64,000 bases of DNA from CAWHNT01 sp963830775 (GTDB lineage: Bacteria > Pseudomonadota > Alphaproteobacteria > Geminicoccales > Geminicoccaceae). A program made the translations under genes and the position numbers. This document shows, in pieces, positions 1 through 9,242 of this stretch (positions are counted from its first letter, which is position 1; every line of letters begins with the position of its first letter). The stretch lies in assembly GCA_963830775.1 (NCBI GenBank), contig CAWHNT010000032.1, forward strand, positions 372,001-436,000. The letters run 5' to 3'. A model generated the notes under the pieces. That model saw nothing but the letters and a program-made list of their open reading frames with translations. It was not told the DNA's origin and made no database searches.

Positions 1-211
1 TGGTGGCGGGGCGGAAGCCCTCCGGCAGGGCCGAGGCGGCCGCCACGGGCCGCACCCCATGGGTGCGTTCCATATACTCCCGGCGCGCCGCGTCGGTCTC
101 GATCACCTGGGCGTCGACCACGTCCAGGCCCTGGCCCAGCCAGCCCTGCAGCAGCGCCTCGCCCATCTTGCCGCCGCCCACGAGCAGGAGCGGCGCGCCG
201 GGAAAGCCCAT
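1..211 (-). CDS. proC: pyrroline-5-carboxylate reductase, N-terminal fragment
   Basis: This encodes the first 70 or so residues of an NADPH-dependent pyrroline-5-carboxylate reductase, the last step of proline synthesis; the rest lies off the left edge. The N-terminus has the Rossmann loop GGGKMGEALLQGW, in which the GGG.MG signature of ProC is clear, followed by a beta-strand ending in an acidic residue (VIETDA) that would contact the cofactor ribose. The ATG overlaps the TGA of the upstream YbjN-domain gene, so the two are probably translationally coupled. This arrangement is common in Alphaproteobacteria. The fragment is short, but the family call rests on a well-conserved motif. Confidence 0.85.
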   Translation of the reverse strand, partial: MGFPGAPLLLVGGGKMGEALLQGWLGQGLDVVDAQVIETDAARREYMERTHGVRPVAAASALPEGFRPAT

Positions 212-720
212 CAGGCCTCGCCCTCGGTCTCGAGCATGGCGGCGGCGATGGCCTCGACCGGGTCCTTGCCGCCCCAGATCACGAACTGGAAAGCGGGGTA
301 GAAGCGGTCGCACTCGGTGATCGCGATGTCGACCAGGTCCTCCATCAGCTCCACGCTGGCCCCGGCCTCGTCGCGGAACAGCACGGCGTGGCGGAAGACG
401 GGCAGACCCTCGTCGGACCAGAAGTCGAAATGGCCCAGCCACAGCTTCTCGTTGGCCATCGCCAGCAGCGTGTAGACCGGCTGCCGCTTCTTGGGCGGCA
501 CCTTCATGTCGAGGGCACAGGAGAGATGCATCACGCCCAGCTCGGGATGCCAGGCGAACCAGAGCTTGTAGTGGCACCAGTGACCGCTGATCTCGGCTGC
601 CAGCTCCTCCTCGCTCTGGCGCTGAAAGGCCCAGTCATTGGCTACAGCGAGCTTCTCGACCGCGTCCAGGGGGTTGGCGGATTGGTCGTCGTCGTGAAGC
701 TCGGGGTGGAGTGAGGACAC
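211..720 (-). CDS. YbjN domain-containing protein
   Basis: A soluble protein of about 169 residues in the YbjN family, widespread in Alphaproteobacteria next to proC; its function is not established. It has the family's compact alpha/beta content and the conserved stretches NEKLWLGHFDFWSDEGLP and YPAFQFVIWGGK near the C-terminus. I prefer the GTG start at 720 because GGAG lies nine bases upstream and known relatives begin close to this point. An ATG further upstream (777) is possible and would add 19 residues with no recognisable conservation. Its stop overlaps the proC start. Confidence 0.75.
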   Translation of the reverse strand: MSSLHPELHDDDQSANPLDAVEKLAVANDWAFQRQSEEELAAEISGHWCHYKLWFAWHPELGVMHLSCALDMKVPPKKRQPVYTLLAMANEKLWLGHFDFWSDEGLPVFRHAVLFRDEAGASVELMEDLVDIAITECDRFYPAFQFVIWGGKDPVEAIAAAMLETEGEA

Positions 721-869
721 GTCTTGGCACTCCAAGCGAGAGTGGTGGCAGGGCGGCTCTGCTGCCGCACCCGGCAACGGCAGGCCCGCAGGTGGCCACG
801 CCTTGGTCCCCGCAAGCGGGAGCCTGCCAAAAGGGGGAAGGTGTTACAAGCGCGGGCGGCCCACGTGCG

Positions 870-1229
870 TCAGGGGATGCCTGCTTCAGGCTCCGGATGC
901 GGCGTTTGTGCCTTCGCCTTGCGCGGGCGCGACTTCTTGACCTCGGGGGTCTCCGCCCCGCCGGCCTCGCCCTGGCCTTTGAGTGCCGCGAGCTCGGCCT
1001 CGAGCCGGACCATCTTGGCCGCGAGGTCCTCCTGCTCCGAGCGGGCCTTGGCCGCCATCGCCTTGACCGCGTCGAACTCCTCGCGGGTCACGAGGTCCAT
1101 GTCGGCGGCCATGCGCTCGATCCGCTCGCGGACCCGGGTCTCGATCTCCTCGCGCAGCCCGCCCAGCGTGTGCAGCGCCCCGCTCGCCATCTTGGCGAAA
1201 TCGTCGAACAGGCGGTTGCTGGTCTGCAT
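870..1229 (-). CDS. ubiK: UbiK family accessory factor (BMFP domain)
   Basis: A small 119-residue protein of the UbiK/YqiC family. UbiK assists the ubiquinone-biosynthesis lipid-binding complex, and family members are membrane-associated coiled-coil trimers. The first 85 residues are the typical charged amphipathic helix pair (RLFDDFAKMASGAL followed by an E/R-rich heptad region and REEFDAVK). The last 30 residues are a lysine/arginine- and proline-rich tail typical of alphaproteobacterial members. It is transcribed toward the YbjN/proC pair and divergently from lgt, so the 149 bases at 1230-1378 should hold promoters for both directions; I could not pin down -35/-10 boxes there. Confidence 0.8.
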   Translation of the reverse strand: MQTSNRLFDDFAKMASGALHTLGGLREEIETRVRERIERMAADMDLVTREEFDAVKAMAAKARSEQEDLAAKMVRLEAELAALKGQGEAGGAETPEVKKSRPRKAKAQTPHPEPEAGIP

Positions 1230-1378
1230 GGCTTTCTCTCCACGTAGCTGCGCGCTACTGCGAGCCTACGATATGGCCTGGGCCGGCGGATGCCGCAACC
1301 GGCATGGAGGTTGCCGCATCCGGCTCAGCCGCTTAAGAGGCAGCCATCCATGCGAGTTCCGACCGGGCCAGCCTGCCC

Positions 1379-2191
1379 TTGCCCTTCCTTGCCATTCCCT
1401 TTCCTGCGATCGACCCGGTGCTGGTCCAGCTCGGCCCGTTCGCGATCCGCTGGTACGCGCTGGCCTACATCACGGGCATCGTGGCGGGCTGGACGCTGGC
1501 GCGTCGGCTGGTGCAGCGCCCGGGCTGGGTGATCGACGGCGTCGCGGTCGACGACCTCGTCCTCTACGTCACGCTGGGGATCATCCTGGGCGGCCGGCTG
1601 GGCTACGTGCTCTTCTACCAGCCTGAGTGGTACCTCACCCATCCGGTCGAGATCCTGCACGTCTGGCGCGGCGGGATGTCGTTCCATGGCGCCCTGATCG
1701 GGATCATCACCTCGCTCTTCCTCTTCGCCTGGAAGCGCAGCATCCCGGTCCTGGAGATCGGCGACATCGTGGCGGCGGTGGGGCCTTTGGGCCTGTTCCT
1801 CGGCCGGATCGCCAACTTCATCAACGGCGAGCTCTGGGGTCGGACCAGCGACGTGCCCTGGGCCGTGATCTTCCCGGGCGCCGGGCCCCTGCCCCGCCAT
1901 CCGAGCCAGCTCTACGAGGCCGTGCTCGAGGGCCTCGTGCTGTTCCTCGTCGTCCAGCTCCTGGCCTGGCGGCCCCGCCGCCCCGAGCAGCGCGGGCAGA
2001 TCGGCGGCGCCTTCCTCTGCGGCTACGCCCTCTGCCGCTTCACGGTCGAGTTCTTCCGCGAGCCCGACGCCCAGCTGGGCTATCTGCTGGGCGGGCTCAC
2101 CATGGGCCAGCTCCTCTCCGTGCCGATGTTCCTGGGCGGGCTCATCCTGTTCGCCATCGCCTCCCGCCCGGTGCGAGTGCCGGCACGTTGA
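1379..2191 (+). CDS. lgt: prolipoprotein diacylglyceryl transferase
   Basis: An inner-membrane enzyme of 270 residues that transfers diacylglycerol from phosphatidylglycerol to the lipobox cysteine of prolipoproteins. Seven or so hydrophobic segments are visible. His103 in SFHGALIG matches the essential His103 of the E. coli enzyme, and GRIANFINGELWGR (from about residue 142) carries the conserved Arg143 and Asn146. The only suitable in-frame start is TTG at 1379, without a strong ribosome-binding site. It begins a three-gene operon: its TGA overlaps the TTG of the methyltransferase gene by three bases. The order lgt-midA-pgeF is typical of Alphaproteobacteria. Confidence 0.93.
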   Translation: MPFLAIPFPAIDPVLVQLGPFAIRWYALAYITGIVAGWTLARRLVQRPGWVIDGVAVDDLVLYVTLGIILGGRLGYVLFYQPEWYLTHPVEILHVWRGGMSFHGALIGIITSLFLFAWKRSIPVLEIGDIVAAVGPLGLFLGRIANFINGELWGRTSDVPWAVIFPGAGPLPRHPSQLYEAVLEGLVLFLVVQLLAWRPRRPEQRGQIGGAFLCGYALCRFTVEFFREPDAQLGYLLGGLTMGQLLSVPMFLGGLILFAIASRPVRVPAR

Positions 2192-3273
2192 CCGCCCTTG
2201 CCGGCCTGCTCCGCGACCTGATCCGGGAGCAGGGCCCGCTCGACATCGGCCGCTACATGACGCTCGCCCTCGCCCATCCCGAGCACGGCTATTACACCAG
2301 CCGCGATCCTCTGGGTGCCGGCGGGGACTTCATCACCGCACCGGAGATCAGCCAGCTCTTCGGCGAGCTCGTGGGCCTGGCCCTGGTGCAGTTCTGGCTC
2401 GACAACGGCCGGCCCCGGCCCGTCTTGCTGGTCGAGCTCGGTCCCGGCCGCGGCACGCTCGCCGCCGACGCGCTGCGCGCCGCCCGCGTCGCACCCCGCT
2501 TCCTGGAGGCAGCCGAGCTCCATCTCGTCGAAGCGAGCCCGATCCTGCGTGCTCGCCAGGCCGAGGTGCTGGGCCGGCACAGGCCGCATTGGCACGCCAC
2601 GCTCGACGGCGTCCCTGCCACGGCGCCGCTCCTCGTGATCGCCAACGAGTTCTTCGACGTCCTCCCCTTGCGCCAGTTCGTGCGCCATCGCGGCAGGTGG
2701 CACGAACGGCTGGTGGGCGTGGACGAGGCCGGCGCCTTCCAGTTCGGGCTAGCACCACGCCCGTCGCCGGTCACCGTAGCCGGGGATGTCGCCGAGGGGG
2801 CCGTGCTGGAGCTGGCACCGGCGCGGGAGGCTCAGGCCCAGGCATTCGCCCAGCGCCTGGCCCACCAGGGCGGGCTGGCCCTGATCATCGACTATGGCGA
2901 GCAGCAACCATGTCTCGCCGACACCTTCCAGGCCGTGCGCGGCCACAAGAGCGTAGGCCCGCTGGCGGCCCCGGGCGAGACCGACCTCACCGCCCATGTC
3001 GACTTCGGCGCCATCGCCGCGGCGGCGGCCAAGGGCGGTGCCGTGCCCTACGGCCCCGTCCCCCAAGGTCAGTTCCTGCGCCGCCTCGGCATCGAGCTCC
3101 GCCTGGAGCAGCTCCTGGCCCGCGCCGACCCGGCCCGGGCCGGGCCACTCCAGGCCGGGGTGCGCCGGCTCACCGCCCCGGACGCCATGGGCGAGCTGTT
3201 CAAGGTCATGGCGCTGACCGCACCCGGTGCCTCGGCCCCCCCCGGCTTCGAGGCCGGCGAGGCCAATCCATGA
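2188..3273 (+). CDS. SAM-dependent methyltransferase, MidA/NDUFAF7 family
   Basis: A class I methyltransferase of about 361 residues. The mitochondrial homologue NDUFAF7 dimethylates an arginine of a complex I subunit; the bacterial target is not known from this sequence. Visible family signatures are the N-terminal GPLDIGRYMTLALAHPEHG, the SAM-binding loop ELGPGRGTLAADALRA, ANEFFDVLPLRQF, and IDYGE. The TTG start at 2188 overlaps the lgt stop, and the TGA overlaps the pgeF ATG by four bases. Both junctions support this start and operon membership. Confidence 0.88.
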   Translation: MTALAGLLRDLIREQGPLDIGRYMTLALAHPEHGYYTSRDPLGAGGDFITAPEISQLFGELVGLALVQFWLDNGRPRPVLLVELGPGRGTLAADALRAARVAPRFLEAAELHLVEASPILRARQAEVLGRHRPHWHATLDGVPATAPLLVIANEFFDVLPLRQFVRHRGRWHERLVGVDEAGAFQFGLAPRPSPVTVAGDVAEGAVLELAPAREAQAQAFAQRLAHQGGLALIIDYGEQQPCLADTFQAVRGHKSVGPLAAPGETDLTAHVDFGAIAAAAAKGGAVPYGPVPQGQFLRRLGIELRLEQLLARADPARAGPLQAGVRRLTAPDAMGELFKVMALTAPGASAPPGFEAGEANP

Positions 3274-4044
3274 GGCTGATCGAAGCTCCCGGCCTCGCCG
3301 CGGTGCCCGGCTTGCGCCACGCCTTCTTCACCCGCCAGGGCGGGGTGAGCCAGGGCCTCTTCGCCTCCCTCAACATGGGCCGCCGCTCCGGCGACGAGCC
3401 AGGGAACATCGCCGCCAACCGCGCCCGCGCCGCGGCGGCGCTGGGCTTCCCGTCGGAGGTCCTGGTCACGGCCCTCCAGGTCCACAGCCCCACCTGCATC
3501 ACCGTCCGCGAGCCCTGGACGCCCGAGGCCGCCCCGGAAGCCGACGCGCTCGCCACCGACCGCCCAGGAATCCTCCTGGGCGTCCTCACCGCCGACTGCG
3601 GCCCAGTCCTCCTCGCCGACCCGGAAGCGCGCGTGATCGGTGCCGCCCATGCCGGCTGGAAAGGTGCCCTCGGTGGCGTGCTCGAATCGGTGCTGGAGGC
3701 GATGGCCAGTCCTCGGCGCCAAGCCCGAGCGCGTGACCGCCGTGATCGGCCCGGCGATCGCCCAGGCGTCCTACGAGGTGGGCCCGGAGCTGGCCCTGCG
3801 CTTCCAGGGAGCGGACCCCGCCAGCCCCTCCTGCTTCGCGCCGGTACCCGGATCCGACCGCCTGCTCTTCGACCTGAAGGCCTATGCCGCCAGCCGCCTC
3901 CGCCGCGCTGGCGTGGAGCGGATCGAGATCCTCCCCCACGACACCGCGGCGGAGGAGGACCTGTTCTTCAGCTATCGCCGCACCACCAAGCGCGGCGCTG
4001 GCCAGTTCGGCATCCAGCTCTCGGCAATCGGGCTCGTGGAATAG
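3270..4044 (+). CDS. pgeF: peptidoglycan editing factor / polyphenol oxidase family, frameshifted
   Basis: A member of the multicopper-oxidase-related laccase-domain family (YfiH/PgeF), which removes misincorporated serine from peptidoglycan stem peptides. The first frame gives TRQGGVSQGLFASLN, the metal-site motifs TADCGPVLLAD and AAHAGWKGALGG, then LEAMAS. The continuation (LGAKPERVTAVIGPAI to IGLVE) is in the next frame. Removing one C from the pair near 3714 restores a continuous protein of about 257 residues, the usual length. The frame change is most likely a base-calling error. The ATG overlaps the methyltransferase stop. It ends six bases from the convergent ychF gene. Confidence 0.85.
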
Positions 4045-4050
4045 GCCAGC

Positions 4051-5148
4051 TCAGACGTTGAACCGGAAGTGGCACACGTCGCCATCCTGAACGACGTAGT
4101 CGCGCCCCTCCAGCCGCATCTTGCCTGCGTCCTTGGCTCCCTGCTCACCGTTCAGCCGGACATAGTCCTCGTAAGCGATCACCTCGGCCGCGATGAAGCC
4201 GCGCTCGAAGTCGGTGTGGATGGTGCCGGCGGCCTCGGCGGCCGTGGCACCCTTGCGCAGGGTCCAGGCCTTGGCCTCCTTGGGGCCGGCGGTGAGGAAG
4301 GTGATCAGGCCCAAGAGCTCGTGGCCCTCGCGGATCACCCGGTTGAGGCCCGGCTCCTCGAGGCCCAGGCTCTCGAGATACTCCTTGCGCTCGGGCGGTG
4401 AGAGGCTCGCCAGCTCGGCCTCGATCGCGGCCGAGATCACGACGTGGCGCGCACCCTGGCTCTCCGCCAGGGCCGCCACCTTCGCCGTCAGGGCGTTGCC
4501 CGTGCCGGCGGCTTCCTCGGCCACGTTGCAGACATAGAGGACGGGCTTGGCCGTCAGCAGGTTGAAGCCCCTGAGCAGCTCCCGGTCGGCCTCGCTCAAG
4601 GGCAGGGCCCGCGCCTGCGTGCCATCGGCCATCGGCCTGAAGACACGGTCGAGCAGGTCCAGCCGCGCCTTGGCTTCCTTGTCCTGGCCGCGGACCCGCT
4701 TCACCAGCCCGTCCCGCTGCCGCTCCAGGCTCTCGATGTCGGCCAGCAGGAGCTCGGTCTCGATCAGCTCGACGTCGCGCAAGGGGTCGACCGACCCCTC
4801 GACATGGGTGACGTCCGGGTCCTCGAAGCAGCGCAGCACGTGCAGGACGGCATCGACCTCGCGGATCGCGGCCAGGAACCGGTTGCCCAGCCCCTCGCCC
4901 TTCGAGGCCCCGCGCACGAGGCCCGCTATGTCCTTGATCTCGAGCTGGGTCGGCACGACCTTGGCCGACTTGGCGATCCGGGCCGCCACCTCCAGCCGCA
5001 TGTCGGGCACCGGCACGCGGCCCAGATTGGGCTCGATGGTGCAGAACGGATAGTTGGCGGCCGCTGCCGCCGCCGTCTCGGTGAGCGCGTTGAAGAGGGT
5101 CGACTTGCCGACATTGGGCAGGCCGACGATGCCGCAATTGAAGCCCAT
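4051..5148 (-). CDS. ychF: redox-regulated ATPase YchF (OLA1 family)
   Basis: A complete 365-residue Obg-like P-loop ATPase that binds ribosomes and hydrolyses ATP rather than GTP. The G1 motif is GLPNVGKSTLFNAL near the N-terminus and the G3 region reads IKDIAGLVRGASKGEGLG. The usual GTP-specifying NKxD is replaced by NVAEE (in LYVCNVAEE), the hallmark of the ATP-preferring YchF group. A coiled-coil insertion follows the Switch II region (about residues 135-190), and the C-terminal TGS domain ends in the strongly conserved GDVCHFRFNV. The start is the first ATG of the conserved MGFNCGIVGLPN sequence. Confidence 0.95.
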   Translation of the reverse strand: MGFNCGIVGLPNVGKSTLFNALTETAAAAAANYPFCTIEPNLGRVPVPDMRLEVAARIAKSAKVVPTQLEIKDIAGLVRGASKGEGLGNRFLAAIREVDAVLHVLRCFEDPDVTHVEGSVDPLRDVELIETELLLADIESLERQRDGLVKRVRGQDKEAKARLDLLDRVFRPMADGTQARALPLSEADRELLRGFNLLTAKPVLYVCNVAEEAAGTGNALTAKVAALAESQGARHVVISAAIEAELASLSPPERKEYLESLGLEEPGLNRVIREGHELLGLITFLTAGPKEAKAWTLRKGATAAEAAGTIHTDFERGFIAAEVIAYEDYVRLNGEQGAKDAGKMRLEGRDYVVQDGDVCHFRFNV

Positions 5149-5235
5149 GGGATCCCAGAAAAGCGCGGTGTGACAGGCCGCAGATGCCGTCTCGCCGGCA
5201 TTTCCGCAACCCGGCCGGGGGCCGGCCCCCTCGAT

Positions 5236-5726
5236 TTAGGACTTCGGCAGCCCGTCTGCGATCTGGCGCGCCAGGAACGAGCCGGCGCGCGCGAACGATT
5301 CGTCGTTGTCGCCGCGGAAGGTGAGGAGCCGCTCCAGCACCGGCTGCCCGCTTGCCGTGTCGATCACGCTGGCCCGCGCCCACAGCACGAGGCTGCTCAG
5401 TTTCTGCACCGCCCCGAACACGCACGAGCTCCGCACCGGCCCGGCGCGCGGCCGCGATCGCGTGCGCCGGCGCGGCGTCCCCGTTCTCCGCCGTCAGGCA
5501 GGTCGACGAGCTCGAACCGACCGCCGGCCAGTAGATCGGCTCCGACCCGCTCCGTCAGCGCGCGAATCCGCGCCAGATGCCGGGCCTCCTGGTCCCGCGG
5601 CTCGCCCGAAGTATCGAGGAAGCGGAACCCGACCACCGCAACCCTGGTCGGCATCTCGGCCTTGCCTGCCAGAGGCCCCGCGAGCAGGGCCAGGGCAGTA
5701 AGGAGCAGGATCAGAGAGCGGCGCAT
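5236..5726 (-). CDS. DUF2380 domain-containing exported protein, two frame changes
   Basis: Best read as one gene of about 163 codons. It starts with a cleavable signal peptide (MRRSLILLLTALALLAGP, then AGKA) followed by RVAVVGFRFLDTSGEPRDQ, typical of DUF2380 proteins. The middle continues in a second frame as ENGDAAPAHAIAAARRAGAE, and the end in a third as GAVQKLSSLVLWARASVID and LLTFRGDNDESFARAGSFL. The two shifts lie near 5490 and 5430. The family is often found beside methylamine or nitrogen metabolism genes, but no function is assigned here. Two shifts in about 60 bases could mean a decaying gene, though the strong conservation in all three frames favours sequencing error. Confidence 0.6.
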
Positions 5727-5803
5727 GATGGCATTTCCCGGCCCGGCGCTTGCCTGGGCTCGCCATAGACCCAGCATCAGGCTGGCAGCAAGGAGGCTGG
5801 TGC

Positions 5804-6682
5804 ATGGATCTCGAGGCGGTGGTCGGACGATACCGTGTGACCGACGGTGCCGGCTTCCGGCTCAAGGACCACAACCCGGGCGACACGGCCGGGCTCGATC
5901 TCGACAAGGAGCACGCCCGCGGCCTCCTGCAGGAAGGCGTGCAGCTCCTGGCCGAGCTGCAGGACATGCTCTACGCCCAGGACCGCTGGGCCGTGCTGCT
6001 GATCTTCCAGGCCATGGACGCCGCCGGCAAGGACAGCGCCATCAAGCACGTGATGTCGGGCGTGAACCCGCAAGGCGTGCAGGTCTACAGCTTCAAGCAG
6101 CCCTCGGCGGAGGAGCTCGACCACGACTTCCTGTGGCGCGCCAACCGCGCGCTGCCCGAGCGCGGCCGGATCGGCGTCTTCAACCGCTCCTACTACGAGG
6201 AGGTCCTGGTCGCCCGCGTCCACCAGCGGATCCTGGACGCCCAGAAGCTCCCGCCCGAGCTCGTCACACCGGAAATCTGGGCCCAGCGCTGCGAGGACAT
6301 TGCGGCCTACGAGCGCTACCTCGCCCGCAACGGCGTGCTGATCCTCAAGTTCTTCCTCAACGTCTCCAGGAAGGAGCAGAAGAAGCGCTTCCTCGCCCGC
6401 CTCGACGAGCCCGGGAAGAACTGGAAGTTCTCCCCCTCCGATGTCGCCGAGCGCCAGCACTGGGACGAGTACATGGTGGCCTACGAGGAAGCCATCCGCA
6501 CCACCGCCGCCCCGCACGCCCCCTGGTTCGTGATCCCGGCCAACCGCAAGTGGTTCACGCGGCTCGCCGTGGCAGGCGAGATCATCCTGGCCCTGCGCGG
6601 GCTCAAGCTGCACTACCCGACGGTGTCGCTGGAGACGAAGGCACGGCTGGAGGAGGCGCGACGCCTGCTGGAGAGCGAGTGA
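5804..6682 (+). CDS. PPK2 family polyphosphate kinase
   Basis: A single-domain polyphosphate:nucleotide phosphotransferase of 292 residues, which uses polyphosphate to phosphorylate nucleotides (or the reverse). The P-loop is AMDAAGKDSAIKHVMSG (about residue 68 on), followed by the lid-region FNRSYYEEVLVARVH and the conserved FLNVSRKEQKKRFLAR. The ATG at 5804 is chosen because AGGAGG lies seven bases upstream; an upstream ATG at 5750 lacks such a site. It stands alone and converges with the peptide ABC operon. Whether it prefers mono- or diphosphates cannot be told from the sequence. Confidence 0.9.
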   Translation: MDLEAVVGRYRVTDGAGFRLKDHNPGDTAGLDLDKEHARGLLQEGVQLLAELQDMLYAQDRWAVLLIFQAMDAAGKDSAIKHVMSGVNPQGVQVYSFKQPSAEELDHDFLWRANRALPERGRIGVFNRSYYEEVLVARVHQRILDAQKLPPELVTPEIWAQRCEDIAAYERYLARNGVLILKFFLNVSRKEQKKRFLARLDEPGKNWKFSPSDVAERQHWDEYMVAYEEAIRTTAAPHAPWFVIPANRKWFTRLAVAGEIILALRGLKLHYPTVSLETKARLEEARRLLESE

Positions 6683-6724
6683 GGGCGCGGCCTGAGCTGC
6701 GATTCGGCGATGGTTTCGGCGAGC

Positions 6725-7497
<773 letters not shown>

Positions 7498-7501
<4 letters not shown>

Positions 7502-8346
7502 GGCACGGGCTCGGTGAGCCAGGCCGGGTCGCGGCGCATGGAGGCGAGGCGTTCCCCATGGCGCTCCAGCCGGGGGAGGCAACCGAGCAGGCCGCGGGTG
7601 TAGGGGTGCTGCGCCTCATGGAGGGCACGGGCGGGCAGGCTCTCCAGGATGCGGCCGGCATACATGACCAGGATGCGGTCGCAGAACGAGGCCACGAGCT
7701 CGAGATCGTGGCTGATGAAGACGAGGCCCATGCCGCGGGCGCTGACGAGATCGTCGAGGATCGCCAGCACCTGCATCTGCACGGTGACGTCGAGGGCGGA
7801 GGTGGGCTCGTCGGCGATGAGGAGCAGGGGGCCGGCGGCCAGCATGATCGCGATCATCGCCCGCTGGCCCATGCCGCCGGAGAGCTCGTGCGGGTAGGCG
7901 GCGTGGACGCGTTCGGGATCGCGGATGCGGACCTGCTCCAGCATCTCCAGGGCGCGCCTGCGGGCGGCACGGCGGCCGACGCGCTCGTGGGCGCGCACCG
8001 CCTCCTCGATCTGCCGGCCGACCCGCATGACGGGGTTGAGGGCGTAGCGCGGGTCCTGGAGGATCATGGCGAGGCTCGCACCGCGCAGGCGCCGCATCTG
8101 CCGCTCGCTGGCGGCCAGGAGGTCGGTGCCGCTGAAGGCGAGGCGGTCGGCGGTGACGATGCCGGGGCGGGGGATGAGGCGGAGCACGGCGCGGCCGACG
8201 GTGGACTTGCCCGAGCCGCTCTCGCCGACGATGCCCAGCTTCTCGCCCGCCACGTCGAAGCTGACGCCGCGCACGGCCTCGACCACGCCCGTGGGCGTGG
8301 GGAAGCGGACCCACAGGTTGCGGACCTCGAGCAGGGTTCCGGTCAT
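7498..8346 (-). CDS. peptide/nickel-type ABC transporter ATP-binding protein (DppD/OppD-like)
   Basis: The partner ATPase, 282 residues. Walker A GESGSGKSTVGRAVL, Q-loop ILQDPRYALNPVMRVG, signature LSGGMGQRAMIAIML, Walker B LLIADEPTSALD and H-loop FISHDLELV are all visible. The signature helix reads GMGQRAMIAIM rather than the commoner GMRQRV, a modest variation. The C-terminal region (EAQHPYTRGLLGCLPRL) is the oligopeptide-type extension. It starts by ATGA overlap with the preceding permease gene and ends by ATGA overlap with the second ATPase, so the operon is translationally coupled throughout. Confidence 0.9.
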
Positions 8347-9242
8347 GCGCGCTTGGGGTCGAGCACGTCGCGCAAGCCGTCGCCCAGGAGGTTGAAGCCC
8401 AGGGAGACGGTGACGATGGCAAGCCCCGGCATGGTCGCCACCCACCAGGCGTCGAGCATGAAGGCGCGGCCGGTGGCGATCATGGCACCCCATTCCGGCA
8501 AGGGCGGCTGGGCGCCGAGGCCCAGGAAGCCCAGGCCCGCGGCGGTGAGGATGATGCCAGCCATGTCGAGCGTCAGGCGGACGATCACGGAGGTCAGGCA
8601 AAGCGGGACGACATGCCCCCAGACGATCCGGAAAGGCGAGGCGCCGGCGAGCCTCGCCGCGGCGATGAAGTCGCTCTTGCGGACGGTGAGGGTCTCGGCA
8701 CGGGCGAGGCGGGCGTAAGGGGGCCAGGCGGTGATGGCGATGGCGATGACGGCGTTCTCGATGCCGGGGCCCAGGGCAGCCACGAAGGCCAGGGCCAGGA
8801 CAAGGCGGGGGAAGGCCAGGAAGATGTCGGTGACGCGCATGAGCACGGTGTCGAGCCAGCCGCCAGCGTAGCCGGCGATGGTGCCGACGGCGAGGCCGAC
8901 TGGGCCGACGATGATGACGACCAGGGCCACGATCGTGAGCGTGACGCGGGCGCCGTAGAGAAGGCGGCTCAGGATGTCGCGGCCGAGCTCGTCCGTGCCC
9001 ATCCAGTGCGCGGCCGACGGGGCCGCCAGCCGGGTGCCGAGGTTCTGGGCGTAGGGCGAGTAGGGTGCGAGGAGCGGTGCCAGGGCCGCGGCGGCGATCA
9101 GCAGGAGGACGATGAAGAGGCCCAGCAGCGTCAGCGGGTTGGTGCGGAAGGCGAGCCAGCCGCGATAGGCGCCGCCGAATCGGGCCTGGCGGCGGGAGTG
9201 GGGCTCCTCCGCCAGCAGCCAGGCGCGCATGCCGGCGGTCAT
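8343..9242 (-). CDS. peptide-type ABC transporter permease (DppC/OppC-like)
   Basis: An inner-membrane permease of 299 residues with the OppC-type N-terminal segment (one membrane helix followed by a periplasmic stretch with HWMGTDELGRDILSRLLYG). A further five or so helices follow. The cytoplasmic EAA loop reads AARLAGASPFRIVWGHVVP. It overlaps its neighbours by four bases on both sides. Together with the preceding permease it would form the translocation channel; the transported substrate (peptide, nickel-chelate, opine or sugar) cannot be deduced from the permease. Confidence 0.9.
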   Translation of the reverse strand: MTAGMRAWLLAEEPHSRRQARFGGAYRGWLAFRTNPLTLLGLFIVLLLIAAAALAPLLAPYSPYAQNLGTRLAAPSAAHWMGTDELGRDILSRLLYGARVTLTIVALVVIIVGPVGLAVGTIAGYAGGWLDTVLMRVTDIFLAFPRLVLALAFVAALGPGIENAVIAIAITAWPPYARLARAETLTVRKSDFIAAARLAGASPFRIVWGHVVPLCLTSVIVRLTLDMAGIILTAAGLGFLGLGAQPPLPEWGAMIATGRAFMLDAWWVATMPGLAIVTVSLGFNLLGDGLRDVLDPKRA